Source: Blakeslea trispora (taxonomy: Eukaryota; Mucoromycota; Mucoromycetes; Mucorales; Choanephoraceae). From it: a DNA stretch of 64,000 nt. This document shows, piece after piece, positions 1 through 11,970 of the stretch. Numbering within the stretch: the stretch's first letter is position 1; each line of letters opens with the position of its first letter. The notes beneath the pieces were generated by a model. It was not told the DNA's origin and did no database searches. It saw only the letters and a list, made by a program, of their open reading frames with translations. A program made the translations under genes and the position numbers. The stretch spans positions 186,001 through 250,000 of the forward strand of contig JAIWNE010000001.1 in assembly GCA_025331445.1 (NCBI GenBank), written 5' to 3'.

Positions 1-273
1 TAAGAATATCCAATGCCTCTGTTACACAGAGTGTCTTCCATTGAAACGTTTTGTTGATCTATAGGCCCTTTAAGGACCTCAGCTCTTTGATTTTTTTGTG
101 AAACTTGCAAAAGAGTCAAACAAATCCCCTCCTGTTTTTACAATAAGGCTTAAATCTTTAAATGCTCAAGTCATCAAGTCATTACTGTCTTTAATGTGTT
201 ATTTATTGCTTTTCTATTTGTGAATCTATAGATTGGTTGCTGTTTAGCCCTTGTAGTCTTAAGGATTTCATTT

Positions 274-666
274 TTATCTCCTCCTTTCTTCTTTTCTTTT
301 TTTTTTTTTTTTTTTTTTATAAAGTCCTAAATCTCGGAAGATTTTAGTCTTTCTTTGGCTCTTGTTATCGACTCTTTCCATCCTTTCGTTTGGTGATAGC
401 GAATTGATGATCATCAGTGCTGTATTCTTGGATAGAGATTTTATTAATATTTCTTCTGTTATCACATTCACTTCTTCCATAATGTAGTGACCCTCTATGA
501 GAATACGGCACATTTCAGAGAGTTTTGATACTTTTTTTTTGGCAGAGTCCTGAAAGGTTAAAAAAATTGATTCAGGACATATAAATACCTTGCAGTCTAC
601 AGTTAATTGCTCTTCTCCCTTTCTTTGCTCACATAGTCCAAGTAGTCTTTTGGCAATTTTAGCCAT
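274..666 (-). CDS. Small basic protein of unknown function
   Basis: An open frame of 130 codons starts with ATG at 666. I do not recognise the product. It is rich in Lys and Leu and looks helical, with a middle segment (LSEMCRILIEGHYIMEEV) that could be a helical bundle. It ends in a lysine/arginine tail read through the A/T homopolymer at about 300-320, so the last 15 residues may be a sequencing or annotation artefact. Inside the frame a 39-nt stretch (about 559-597) begins GTATTT after VDCK and ends in a polypyrimidine tract plus CAG. It may be an in-frame intron, which would give about 117 residues. Composition and codon use look coding, but no family assignment can be made. Confidence 0.45.
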   Translation of the reverse strand: MAKIAKRLLGLCEQRKGEEQLTVDCKVFICPESIFLTFQDSAKKKVSKLSEMCRILIEGHYIMEEVNVITEEILIKSLSKNTALMIINSLSPNERMERVDNKSQRKTKIFRDLGLYKKKKKKKRKEERRR

Positions 667-1047
667 ACTGATAATTAGTTAAACTACCTAGATCGAAAAG
701 CACAGTTTTCCTTTGCCAAGCAACGATGTGGGTCAGAAAGCTGAAAATGCTCATTTTTTTTTTGGCTTTTGCTTCGACAACCTGGTTAATGGACAGCAAT
801 TAATTTGAAAATCTATTTATGGACGGGCATTTAATTTTTGTAAAGTAACAATATTTGCCGTTTTCACTGTATCAGTTAGATGTATTACCAAAACAGGCCT
901 TCACGATGACAATAAATGTTGGCCTGTTTCACATCACAAGTTTTTATTTCTTTTCTTCTCTTTTTCGTATTTTTCAATATTTGTAAAATTCTTTGATTTC
1001 TTATTTTTTTTTTTATCTTTTATTGAAAACAGGTTAAACCAAAAAGA
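667..1047. other. Divergent intergenic region
   Basis: This 380-nt stretch lies between the starts of the small unknown gene (-) and the SNF1-related kinase (+), so it should hold both promoters. It has T-rich tracts, notably at 930-1020 just upstream of the kinase ATG. I see no further gene. Confidence 0.5.
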
Positions 1048-3780
1048 ATGGTTCTTAATCCTTTCAGACCTACGAAATGGAAGCACAAGTCAACAACAAT
1101 TGAAATGAGAGATGATGTTTCATCCCAACCTGATACAGCTAAACCATCACCTCCTAACTCAGCCAATAGTCGAAAAGTTAAAAGACTTGCAAAGGATGTA
1201 CCTTTTAATTCGGACAGCTTGCTCAATGGCATAGGCGACTACATTTTTCAATCTCCTTTGGGTGTTGGCAAGTTCAGCAAAGTAATGCTGGCTTATCATT
1301 ACCTAACAGGAGATAAAGTAGCTATCAAAGTAAGAAAAAAAATTGTATGTATGCCTTACAAGCTAATACCATACTTGTATTCATAATAGGTGATAAATAA
1401 AAGAGCTCATATATATCGTGTTATGTCAAGACTTGTAAGAGAGATTGATCTCATGGAGGTTTTAGACCACTCAAATATTGTTCGATTGTATGAAACATAC
1501 GAAACTGCAGATGCGCTGTACCTTGTGATGGAATATATTCCTGGCTATAATCTAGAGGAATATCTTAAGTCTGTCGACAAAAATATCATTCCTGAGAGTC
1601 AAGCGCGTGATATTTTTCGTCAGGTGGTAAAAGCAGTAGACCACTGTCATTCTAAATGGGTCGTACATAGAGACTTGAAGGCATGTATAGAGCTCGCGTT
1701 GTTTTTCTCTAGAAATTAAACTTATATTGCAACAGACTCCAAATGTGCTACTCACAGCAGATCACCAAGTAAAGATAGCTGACTTTGGCCTAGGTAACAG
1801 ATTTGGCTTACAGCGTTTGAAGACTGTGTGTGGTAAAATATTAGATTATTTCTTGTTGCTTTTTCATTGTCACCACTTACTAAGACTTACCTTTTTTAGG
1901 TTCAATGCTATACTATAGTCCTGAGATCATTACTGCCCGCTCATACGTTGGTCCTGAAGTGGATGCCTGGTGCCTAGGAATTATGCTCTTCAGAATGACA
2001 GCTGGCGTAGAGCTTTTTTCTCATGCAAAAAGTAAACAAAGTAACATAAAGGGAATTTCATCAGCAGATACCTAACACTATAATATTAGCTCCTACCGAA
2101 TTGAAAAAATACATTGTGAGTCGGCATTATAAGTTTCCTGCACATCTAAGCCCTGGAATACAACAAACTATTCAGAAATGCCTAGCCTTGGACCGATACG
2201 ATCGACTTAGTCTCAAAAATTTCTTGAGTAACGATGCTTGGTTTAACAATTATGGTGCCCTAGAAGATGTTTTTCAACATCGTATGTCGAACACATTATA
2301 CAATGCTCTTGGTGCCACAGAAGCTTATGCTAAATCAGTGAAATCCGATGATACAGACCAAATTCAAATGAATGCACAAAACAGCAAGAGACAATGCAAA
2401 ATTGACCTTCAAGAAGAGAGAAAAAGAGGAATGAAAGTACCAAAGACAGTCATTTACCATGTAACTAATCCTGCGACCTATTTTACGGGACCAGCGCCAC
2501 ATTCCTCTCAGCAGCCAATTGACTTGGAAGCACAATCTCAAGTCATTGCTGAACTCAATCAAAGTCTACTTGTCACGTTAAGGCAGTTGAAGTTGCAGCA
2601 GATTCATAGCGTTACAGACCTCAAATCGCCCATCAGTCATCTGTTCCGCAAGTTTAAGCGCTCAGAATCTCTTCAGATACAAGATTGTCATGAACCAAAA
2701 CAACAACTAAGGAAGGCTGCATCTGCTTTAAATTTATCCCAGATATATCAGCGCGTGGCCAAGGACCATATCTGCTATTTTTCAATTCAATGTAACATAC
2801 ATACTGGTTCTTCAACTACAGTGATTTCAGGTTACTCAACATCCTCCACATTTGTTTCAGCAGAGCCAAACAACAAGCGTACAAGACAAAACAGAAGGTT
2901 ATCACACCGCCTTTCTGCTGTTTTCTTTTCCAACCCATTTGTTGACCTCCAGACTTCTTCTGAGCAAGACGATGAATTGTCAGAAGCTGAGCAAACGAAA
3001 TGCAGTCAGACTGAATTCCTCAAAATTGTCCGACTTGTTTGCGAAATACTCGGCATTACCTATTATCAAACATGTAGCACACAATTAGTTTGTCTTCTTA
3101 CTCTCCGCAATTGTAACAAGAAAGCGATTGTTGCTTCTCAACAGCAACAGCAGCAACAAAGCTCATTATTTCGTTCCAAGCTGTTCAGTTCAAGTGATCG
3201 TCTGTCAGAGATAAATCGTCAGCATAGACAACAAACAAACTCCAGTATTAGCAATAGCTCAACTCATAGTTCAACAAACACAAGTACCTGGTGGAGTAGA
3301 CAGGTCCATCGCATCTCTGCACCTTTCAATTCACAATCTATTCTTTTGCCAAATGGATCATCAGCAGCTGGTGGATTGGTGCTGGGCAATAGTAGCTACA
3401 ACCTGCTTTCCATGGGCAGACTGACTCAACAAGAACAACAACTTCAACAGCAAAAACAGCACGAAAATGACCAAGAAGAGCTCAAACAAGATTCAGACGA
3501 GCCGGATGGATTCTCTATGCTCTCCATCGATGTATCTTCAGTGTCTTCTTCGAAAAGCAGCGAAGACAATGCTCCACAAGTAGTCGCTGTTCGATATTCA
3601 AAGCTGAAGGGCTCCAACAAAGTTTTCAAACTAGCCAAAGGTTGGATACAGATGATTTTATCTCAGAACAGCAATGAAAAGAAGCAGTTTAGTAGGTCAG
3701 ATGCAGAAGCTTATATCAAAGCTGTTGATGCCGAGCAACATCAATCATTCCACGACGAAGCAGATTCATTGCAAGTATGA
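1048..3780 (+). CDS. SNF1/AMPK-related (CAMKL) serine/threonine protein kinase
   Basis: Five exons (1048-1329, 1390-1680, 1736-1832, 1900-2031, 2090-3780) give an 830-residue protein. The kinase domain covers about residues 50-320. Visible motifs are a glycine loop GVGKFSKV (third Gly replaced by Ser), the ATP-binding lysine in VAIK, HRDLK followed by TPNVLL in the catalytic loop, KIADFGLGN with the DFG aspartate, and YYSPE in place of APE. The pattern resembles SNF1-related kinases of the HUNK/SNRK/KIN type. A long low-complexity tail rich in Q and S follows. A short segment near genomic 3010-3120 (IVRLVCEILGITYYQ) may be a KA1-like module, which is an inference. Intron 2 starts with GC rather than GT: the GC reading restores HRDLK-x-PN exactly, whereas the nearby GT breaks the frame. 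Substrates are unknown. Confidence 0.85.
1681..1735 (+). other. GC-AG intron in the SNF1-related kinase gene
   Basis: The donor reads AAG|GCATGT and the acceptor is AACAG. Removing these 55 nt joins HRDLK directly to TPNVLL, restoring the invariant catalytic-loop spacing. A GT two bases inside the donor would shift the frame with the same acceptor. Confidence 0.75.
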
Positions 3781-4475
3781 TGTGGATGTACATAGACAGA
3801 TTCCATTCAAACAAGCCTATATATACACATATATTTATATCTATATTTATCTCTACTTTTGTAAACATTTCTTAATTAATGTATATTATCACTCAATTGC
3901 ACGACCAGCATTTCGTTATTATTAAATATTCATATCCTATTGTTATCGGCACTGAATCTATCCATGGTATATTACGCAAAAAGATGTTCTTTGGAAAGCT
4001 TTGAAAAGAACAGATCCGCAAATTCTCTTTTTCAATTGTTTGTTTTGGACTTACTCCGAAACTCAATTAGATATCTCTAGCAGCTGACATTACGTAAGTT
4101 TTTACTCCTTTATCTAATTGCCTTGTCCGTTTTCCAATATTAGGGATCATCCATTAGTTGCTAGAGATAAAGATGAGAGAAACTATGGGACTATCATCGT
4201 GGGGTCTGGTACAACATGAGTTTGCAATATATCAAATCATCGTTGCTCCTTGGTGCCACTTTTCCAACAACAACAAAAAAAGGTTACTTTTAATAAAGCA
4301 CAATGTATGTAGATTTGAGGTGAAGGAATCAGATTTTGTTAATTCCATCTCCCTTAGTTATATATATGCAAAATTATAGCTTGCTTTACAATTGATTTAT
4401 TAGCTTGCCAAGTAGAGAGAGAAAAAGAGATACCTTTCGGTAACAAAAAGAAAAAGAAAACGCTTTTTTAATTTA
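3781..4475. other. Convergent intergenic region, AT-repeat rich
   Basis: This spacer separates the 3' ends of the SNF1-related kinase and SAMHD1. It contains a TA/TATATAC-rich tract at about 3818-3860, likely 3' UTR. No gene is evident. Confidence 0.5.
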
Positions 4476-6269
4476 TTAACTGTCACTAAGAAGCGACACT
4501 CTACGGCGCTTGGAAAAGACCAGATCTTGATACTCCACAGGTACAGAGATAGTAGGATTACCTAAGGTCTCAGTTTTGGTGATTTGGCGCAGGTACCTAC
4601 GAAAAGCTTTTTGAACTGCTAACATTTTACTGGGATTGCGAGTATAAATCCGAAGATTGACATCTTGGAATTTTGTTGGTATCAAATATGAGACTTTATC
4701 TTGGGGAATGCTGAATGATTCTGTCGATTGTATTTAGTCCGAGCTATCAAGTGAGACAATGGCACATACCTTCATCGTTAAATTTAGAAAAGAATTTGAT
4801 AGAATCTACTGGATTTTTCTCTTTCATAGAGTAGTTGACCTTTGAGAAGCTCACAATCACATCACGTTCATTCAAGCCTGCACCATCTGTTTGGTGGTTC
4901 ACGATATCTTGAGGTGTCACGGTAGTCTCGTTTAGCTTTGATTCTAATTCTGGAGGAACAAGAAACTCATCTACGCACTTGTACAAGTTTCTAGTTCTTA
5001 GTAATTTGATGATCCGTTTTGATTCATCTAGCTCAGGATCCTTGGATCTCTCAATGGCACGTAAAATGTCATCTGTCATATATAAATATTCTTCAGGTTG
5101 ATCAATAGATGAAGAAATCTTGAGCTTGTTATCTAATAACAAAAATGAGACACAGGAAAGCTACATTAGGCACTATTATTTTACCAGCTGCTAGAAGCGC
5201 ATCCACAAGCATCCACTCAATGGATTCGTTGACACGGTGAAGATAAATTTGTTTGAAAAGATTGTATCGCGTATGAAACATTTCATACAGATTGTATACT
5301 TCTTTGTGGTGATAGCAAATTTCATTATTGATGACTCGGCTGTATACAAGTAGACGTTTTGCATCATACGAACTTCGAAGTCCCATGTTGTAAGTATCTC
5401 GCTCAATGTAATCAAACTTGTCTACATCTACACTATTCTTCTTGTTGGCTACAATGTCAAATAAAAACTTGCGATCTTCGTATTTGCTCTGAGATCGAGC
5501 TTCTCCTGCAATCAAGTCCTTGATAAAGTTGACCTCGGTTCGTTCAATGTCTATATTGTTATCATCTATAAGGTATTCGAGCATCATTTCGGATGCTTGT
5601 TCATGAGACCAATTGAGACCAGGTCGAGCATGAGGCATAAAGGATCCATCAAATACATGGCTAAAGGGGCCATGTCCCAAGTCATGACATAGCCTAATAA
5701 GAAAAGTTATAATGGTTTTTCGGTGATAAAGCAATACAGTGTTCAGCTATCGTATTTACCCAGCAAGTTTCAAGCATTTAATTTCATCTTGAGTGATATT
5801 TAATTCTGGTTGTTCTCGGGCAAATCGTTCTACAAGTGTTCCTGAGAGATGTGACACACCTTTAAATACAAATCGATGGTCAAACAAAAGGGAGAAAAAA
5901 TGTATCTTTTTGTTAGGACATTACCAACTGAATGCTCGAATCGGTTATGACTTGCTCCTGGAAATATAAAATAAAGTGCACCGAGCTATACAAAAGTTTA
6001 GATATAGTCTTGAACATCATGCGCATTCTCTACCTGCTTCAAATCTCTTAGTCTTTGAAATTGAGGTGTATCAATAAAATCAACCGTGTAGTCGTCTAGT
6101 GTTATGTGACCCTAAATACATAAATGCATCTTGTTTAACAAAGTTAAACTTGAACAATTTCGGCATATTTTACATGAATAGGATCGTTTATTACTTTGCT
6201 TCTGCTAAAGAAGCTTTTTGATTTGTTCATGTCAGACTCAAAAGTGTTTACAATATCACTCATTTCCAT
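4476..6269 (-). CDS. SAMHD1: SAMHD1-like HD-domain dNTP triphosphohydrolase
   Basis: Seven exons, read on the minus strand from 6269 (6174-6269, 6034-6111, 5925-5985, 5760-5859, 5185-5693, 4770-5132, 4476-4720), give 483 residues that follow animal SAMHD1 almost collinearly. Landmarks are KVINDPIHGHI, IDTPQFQRLRDLKQLG, PGASHNRFEHS, the metal-binding HD in LCHDLGHGPFSHVFD, the later catalytic Asp in VDVDKFDYIERD, and NLYEMFHTRYNLF. This family hydrolyses dNTPs to deoxynucleosides and triphosphate and lowers the dNTP pool. Human SAMHD1 is 626 residues with an N-terminal SAM domain. Here the protein starts just before the HD core, so the SAM domain is absent. Allosteric nucleotide control is plausible because the DPIHGH region is kept, but this is inferred. 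The start at 6269 is the first ATG; a second Met lies two codons in. Confidence 0.93.
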
Positions 6270-6389
6270 CCTGAAGAATAAAAAAGAAACAACCGAAAAA
6301 AAATGACATAAGTGGATATTTTAATTGAAATTTAGCTCGCTGTGATTGGTTGGATAATTCGCCGCTATTTATCAGCGAATGCATAATTT

Positions 6390-8176
6390 TTAGTTGGTTA
6401 AAGGAAGATCATTCAACCATTTGTTGAAGAAATCCAAAGCATTTTCAGGTTGATCATAAGGAACCTATCATTGTCGCGTAAGCCCTCCCTTTAATATTGC
6501 TGCATCATCTCATTTTACTTACCATATGGCCTGCATCAAAGACACGAAGGAAAGTCAAGTTTCCGAAAGTTTTTACATCTCCTGCGTGTTGGCCAGTAAA
6601 ATCGCTATACCATTTCTCAACCTGTGCCTCATTGTAGCCCTGTTGACCAGACCACTTCATTTTGAGACTCCAGTTCAAATTACCCATCCTATTCAAGAGA
6701 GATGAACAACATATCCATCAAGAGAAGAGCTGCATACACTACCAGTTACAAATAAAGTCCATATCGCCTACATACAAAAGTACTCTTATGCCAGCTTCTA
6801 GGGTTTCAGCAACGTGAGAGCTATAATCAACACCACTAATATTTGACAAATAAGTTAATAATTAACATATTTGTCCATCTTCCCGCTTGTTGTACAAACT
6901 TACCTATCACCTGTTCTGGCAAAGCGATAGCCAACAGAATCGCTACAACTTTGATATCTTCCAGCTTCTTCATCAATACCCAGACTATCTCTGACTTCTT
7001 TTAGGTTGGCGTAATCCTCAATCTTAAGGTCGTAGCAAAGGCCGGTATCACCCACACAAGGTTTGCGAATATCATAGACATTCAAGCCAGTCTTATCAAA
7101 AGGTCCGACTTGGGTTCTCTGGCAGTTCAGTTCAGCCGGAATACATGTCAAGGCACCAGGGAATCGGTAGCATGCATCCATCAGCCTCTTACATTGAGGG
7201 TAGCTGTCCTTCATTTTCTGGCAGGTCTCTTCATCAAACAAAGGCTTGTAAGGACTGTCAATGGTACAACCGTAGGTAGCATAATCCTTAAATTGAGTGC
7301 GGGTCTCTGTCCAGCCATTACCAATCAACATAGATTTGTAATTAATGCTGAGCAGACCCTTTTCTTCAGCTTGTTTGTTGTTTTTGATGATTTCTGTAGA
7401 AATAGCAGGCAGATAATGGCCACCATAAGACTCTCCTGAGATATGAAATGATGTGGATGCATACTTTTGATGCTTGCCAAAGAAAAGCTGCAAGAAGGCA
7501 TAGACATCTTTAGCAGCTTGCTCTGTAGTGGATACCTTTGATTTTCCATAACTGTATCCCACGTTGACTGGCTGTTACACATATCATGTTAGATAAGTCA
7601 TTGATCTTTTTCACCAGCAACATCTTACCTGATCTAAAAAGAAAACGTTAGCAGCCGTATTCCAGCTATAAGGATTTCTAGTGGTGGCGTTGCCAAACTC
7701 GTTCACAAGGCATGGACTATATAAAATTAATGTCATGATGAGCATAAAACGTATCGAGACTTACCCTAACTCCATCCACAGACCCATCATAGAAGAACAT
7801 CCTGGTCCTCCATTCAACCAAAGAACTGTATCGTCAGTCTTGGGGTTACTTCTTGATTCAAAAAAGTAGAAAAAGAAGTGATCATCTGTATCATGTTTGT
7901 CAATGTAGCCAGAATACTAGATGAGCAGCCAATGAGTCTTGAGCACTTTATGTATCCCGTTCATCTATATGTTACCTGGACACCCTCTTCGCAAGATTTA
8001 GGTTGTTTGATTCTAACGGAATAGCCCTCGACTTTGTCACTTGTCAGCACACTAAACCCTTGAGATTCATGCTCAGCTATCCTGAAAGGAGCTTGCTGTG
8101 TAGGCATGAAAGCGCTTGCAGTAAGCAACAAGCTTAATCCCGAAGTAAGAGCTAGAAAACTCTTTGATATAAGCAT
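6390..8176 (-). CDS. PRC1: Vacuolar serine carboxypeptidase (carboxypeptidase Y type)
   Basis: An intron-rich gene starting at 8176 with a hydrophobic signal peptide (residues 1-22). It aligns through its length with yeast carboxypeptidase [13 protein letters not shown] (oxyanion region), [18 protein letters not shown], the nucleophile in GESYGGHY (yeast has GESYAGHY), NVYDIRKPC, the catalytic Asp in [11 protein letters not shown], and the catalytic His in [16 protein letters not shown]. Paired cysteines match the disulfide-bonded family. It removes C-terminal residues from peptides in the vacuole. The propeptide between signal and mature enzyme is much shorter than in yeast, so a vacuolar zymogen role is inferred rather than shown. 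The first intron ends next to YSGYIDKHD; all junctions I checked are GT-AG. The stop is only about 120 nt upstream of the SAMHD1 start. Confidence 0.93.
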
Positions 8177-8868
8177 TTTCTATAGTAAGAGAAAAAGACA
8201 AAGAGAAGTGTGAAAAGAGAGAAAAATTGAAAGCTTAAAGGAACACCCGTCAATGATCAGGTGTCTATCATCAAATTGAATCTCAGACAACGATGACTGG
8301 CGATAAGCAGAGTAAGCTAATGTAACACTAGTCTACTGTTTGTTTGTTTTTTTGATTTTCTCTCATTGTACAGTCTAAAATTTTGTAGCCTTACGAAGAA
8401 GGAAAAAACAAAGGTATAGATTGAGAACATGTGATGTATAGGTGGCGCACAGTACTAAATTAATTTCACTAAATAAGGCATTTTTTACATTTCAAGCTGT
8501 CTTGTTTTGATATCTTGTCGTATAAGCAAATTTTGTGCCAGTCAGTCTGTTAAGCAGGTCATGTGACAATAGAATTGTTAAAGGTTAAATTCCTTTTGTT
8601 CAATAGGTTGCTAGAACACTACAATTTCAAGCACCGAATATGATTTGACAGCATCTAATTTAAGTATGTCACACATCTACTCTTTATCATTTGCAGCACA
8701 ATAGAATGTATTCGCTTGGAATTACGTGTCAACATCAAAGTGCAATGGAATCCGCACTTTCAATTAGTTGTTAAGGAAACAACGTGTAGCTCTTTTTTTT
8801 TATGTAAGATAAGGCTCTCTTTTTCTTGTTCTGTATCAGACATTCATCAAGGAAGGATGTATGGCTTG
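8177..8868. other. Intergenic region between CPY start and DDX59 stop
   Basis: About 690 nt with the carboxypeptidase promoter and the DDX59 3' UTR. It is AT-rich with scattered T-runs. No additional gene is seen. Confidence 0.4.
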
Positions 8869-10685
8869 TTAAGATACATAACGCTTTAGTTGAGCTGGTA
8901 AAGGCGTTACCTGTGCAGGTGACTTTCTCGATAACATGATAGCAAAAGTTTCTAGTAAATATTGGTGCTCCTAAAGTAAAATGTTAGCCAATGCATTGGT
9001 TTGTGCATCTAAAAGCTTACCTGATTTATAAATGTGATGGCCCGACCACGCTGCTGCTTTATATGTGATGGAGGAGGCCTTGTCAGTACAGCGCGGCCAA
9101 TACGATGCACATAATCGTCCAGTGTGGCAGCCATGTCATAATTGATGACCAACTTGACAGCAGGTAAATCGACTCCTCGAGAAAGGATATCTGTAGACAC
9201 AATGATGTCCCATAAAGGCTCAGTCTGATTGATGCCCTGAACTATGGTTGCTCTCTCTTCCTGCGTCTTGTCTGCATGCATCGACATCACACGCAAATGA
9301 GGCGCCTTCTTCTTGATGGCTCTGGTCAGAAATTCAGCACCTAATCGACTGGCAACAAAGATCAAGATAGGAATCACAAAATAGGTGGGGTTTCGAAGGA
9401 TGGAAAACAATCGTTTTGACTTGCTCTTGTTGTCAACCCAAAGCACCGTTTGACGTACTTGATCACTTGTCTCAGGTAGCTGTGATTCTTTCTCATCTTT
9501 CGCTGGCTGATGAACTCGGATTTCAACAGGTGATTTTAGTTTTTTGTAGAGCGTATGGACCACACTGTCCTCAGTCATAGTAGCAGAAAAGTAGCTTGTC
9601 TGTCGTACGGTATCGTTAGGTAGTTTGCCCAAAATTTGTCGTACTTGCGCACCAAAACCCATTTTGAACATAGCATCTGCTTCATCCAATACTAGCATTC
9701 GAATCTTCCAAATACGCAACAGCTTTGAGTGATGTGTCGCTATATCCAAAACGCGTCCTGGCGTGCCAATCATAATTTGAATACCCTTTTTAATGCGATG
9801 TATTTGAGTTGGTAACGGCTCACCACCTATCAGTAAACCGGTCCGTAGATTCGGAATGCCTTCTGCTAAACGCTTACATACCGCTTCAATCTGCAAGCAA
9901 AGTTCTCGTGTGGGTGCCATGATCATAGCATAAGGACCTGCTCTTCGCTTATAAGCATCTACGGCTGAAAGTGACATGCAATGCACTATCATGGGTATCA
10001 AGAATGCGCCTGTTTTACCAGAGTGAGTAGGGGCAATCGCCAAAAGATCTCGTCCAGCAAGACCTACAGTGACTGCTTGTCTTTGGATACCTGTAGCCAT
10101 ACTCCAGCCCAAAGACTCAATATTATCCAGCAGCTTCTTACCAAGGACATGCTCAAGCTGATCATAGGTACTAAAAGGCTTGGGCACGTTCCTTCCTTTT
10201 ACTTGAACATCGTGCGCCCGAAGCATCTGCTCAGTTTGCTGAAAGGAGGCAATCGAATGGGGCTCTTGATAGTTTGTGAGTTTGGCATGAACGTTTTCAG
10301 CTACATAATCGTGAATGTGTCGGATGATAATCGGCTCTGTTATTTTTTTACGTTTCAGGCGATGATAGTTTAGATCAGTATTGATGGCTTTACACTGAAG
10401 ACTGTAATGAGTAAGGTTAGTACAAGCTCGCAAAGTCCAAACTGGTTCAACTACTGACCTACAAACGTCATGATCAGTATCGTCGTTGATATATTCACCA
10501 TATTTGCCACAGACAATACAGCAAGGTTCATCGGATTGTGCTAATCGCTGTTCTGAAGAGAACTGCTTAATATCTTGTTCTGAATCTTCCACATCTTGCC
10601 CAGTCTCTTTATCGCGTTCTATGTTGATGTGCTTGTTACTAAAATTAGAATCATCTTCGAGTTGCTCGTATTTTCTCTTTTCCAT
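8869..10685 (-). CDS. DDX59: DDX59-type DEAD-box RNA helicase with HIT zinc finger
   Basis: Starts at ATG 10685 (MEKRKYEQ); the frame is open further upstream only from a TTG. The N-terminal zinc finger of HIT type reads CCIVCGKYGEYINDD...VC, as in animal DDX59. A 57-nt in-frame intron (GTCAGT...TACTAAC...ACAG) interrupts it, and removal gives VCSLQCKAIN, matching the animal finger. Helicase motifs follow: Q-motif region, AIAPTHSGKTGAF (Walker A), PTRELCLQ, TPGRVLD, LDEADAMF, SATM, the conserved RGVDLP and HRIGRA. A last exon, 8869 to about 8970, ends LKRYVS. A 39-nt block between HRIGRA and GRAITFIN could be a very short intron (GTACTG...CAGCAG) or a coding insertion. DEAD-box proteins remodel RNA; the target of this subfamily is not evident from sequence. 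Confidence 0.92.
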
Positions 10686-11970
10686 GTTTGTTACAAAGCA
10701 AAGCAAATTAAATTTGAGATAAATAAGCTGTGACTTGTGTCGACAGACGGTTGCTTGCTTTATTGAGTTTGTTCATAGCATATTTGATGACCTTGCTACT
10801 ATGCTTGAGAACAAAATTTAGCTGAAGATCACAGGCTATTAAACATTCTTTTTGATGAATGCTGTTATTACATGCAAAGTTATGATAACGATGTTTGATG
10901 CAAAGACGCCATGTTGCTCAATCTTATGGACGGATGAGAAGTGAATTCAATTAAATCACTGTAGTTGCATGGAAAAAAGAGACTCTCAGCATTGGAGACA
11001 AAAACCAAAAATTGAGTTTTATTGTTGTAGATCATTGTTGTTTAGAATGATATGGTCTAACTCAACTTGATTCATTTGAGCAAGCAAGCAACGTAATAGC
11101 ACGAGCGAGTGCTTTAACTTTGAATCAAAGTAAACAGGTCGCTTCTTTGATTTTCACCAGTGCCTCAAGTCATACGAAAGGTGTGTCTGGCAGGCTTCTT
11201 CTCAATCCCTTGTGAGCTAATATCTTGATCTTTGTTATCACTGACAGTCTTAAAGTCCCACATTTCAATTTTTTTTATCTGCCGTCTTTTCTTTAAGAAG
11301 CTGCCCTTCAGCATTGGAGCGACTGGACATCTCATTCTGGACCCTCCATGTAACAATGGTAATTTATCACTTATTCACTATCAGGCTTAGTACAGAAAAG
11401 CTATTTGCCATAAATTGATATTCGAATAATTGGATCAAAAGTCTGGTACCCATAGTGAGTCAAGATCTTTACAGAAAAAGGTGAATAGAACACATTCAGC
11501 TGGGCTTTTTGTCAACTGTACTGGTTTGGGATATTGAATTGATTAATCATTGTAAGAGTGCAAGCTCTCAGTGAACCTTTTCTTTGTGGATCACCATTCA
11601 CCTTGATTGACTTTTATAACAGCCTCTTGTGCCATCATGTTCTTTGAAGATTACAGTTGGTTCTATACTTTAAGTGTGTGTGTGTGTGTTTGTGTTTCTG
11701 ACATTGTAACTCCTGTGAATAAGGATCTACACTTTTTTTTTCCCAAAAAATTAAAAACAACTTATTCTCCTTCTATATTTGTAATAGTGCGTTTTAACTT
11801 CCCGCTCCAAGTACAACCATCTTCTGTCAGATAGATTGTATATTGTGCCTAGGTTTGATATTCTTTTCTTTTTTCTTTCTCTTTTTTCTTCATTTCTATC
11901 TTTCTTTCCCCCCATCCCATCCATCCCATTCCTTAACCTATTTACAACCAACCTATTCACTCCTTTTAAA
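10686..11970. other. Intergenic region with TG microsatellite
   Basis: The 1.3 kb between DDX59 and the acidic membrane protein gene holds the divergent promoters. A (TG)n tract lies at about 11673-11700 and a pyrimidine-rich stretch at 11860-11940 just before the next ATG. A 63-codon minus-strand frame at 11165-11356 has no recognisable features and is not called. Confidence 0.45.
11673..11700. repeat. TG dinucleotide microsatellite
   Basis: About 13 TG units with one interruption (TTTG), in the spacer upstream of the acidic membrane protein gene. Confidence 0.8.

Noticed and set aside
1681..1735. GT donor at 1685 for kinase intron 2
   Set aside because: Using it with the same acceptor shifts the frame out of the NVLL block; the GC donor gives the conserved catalytic loop.
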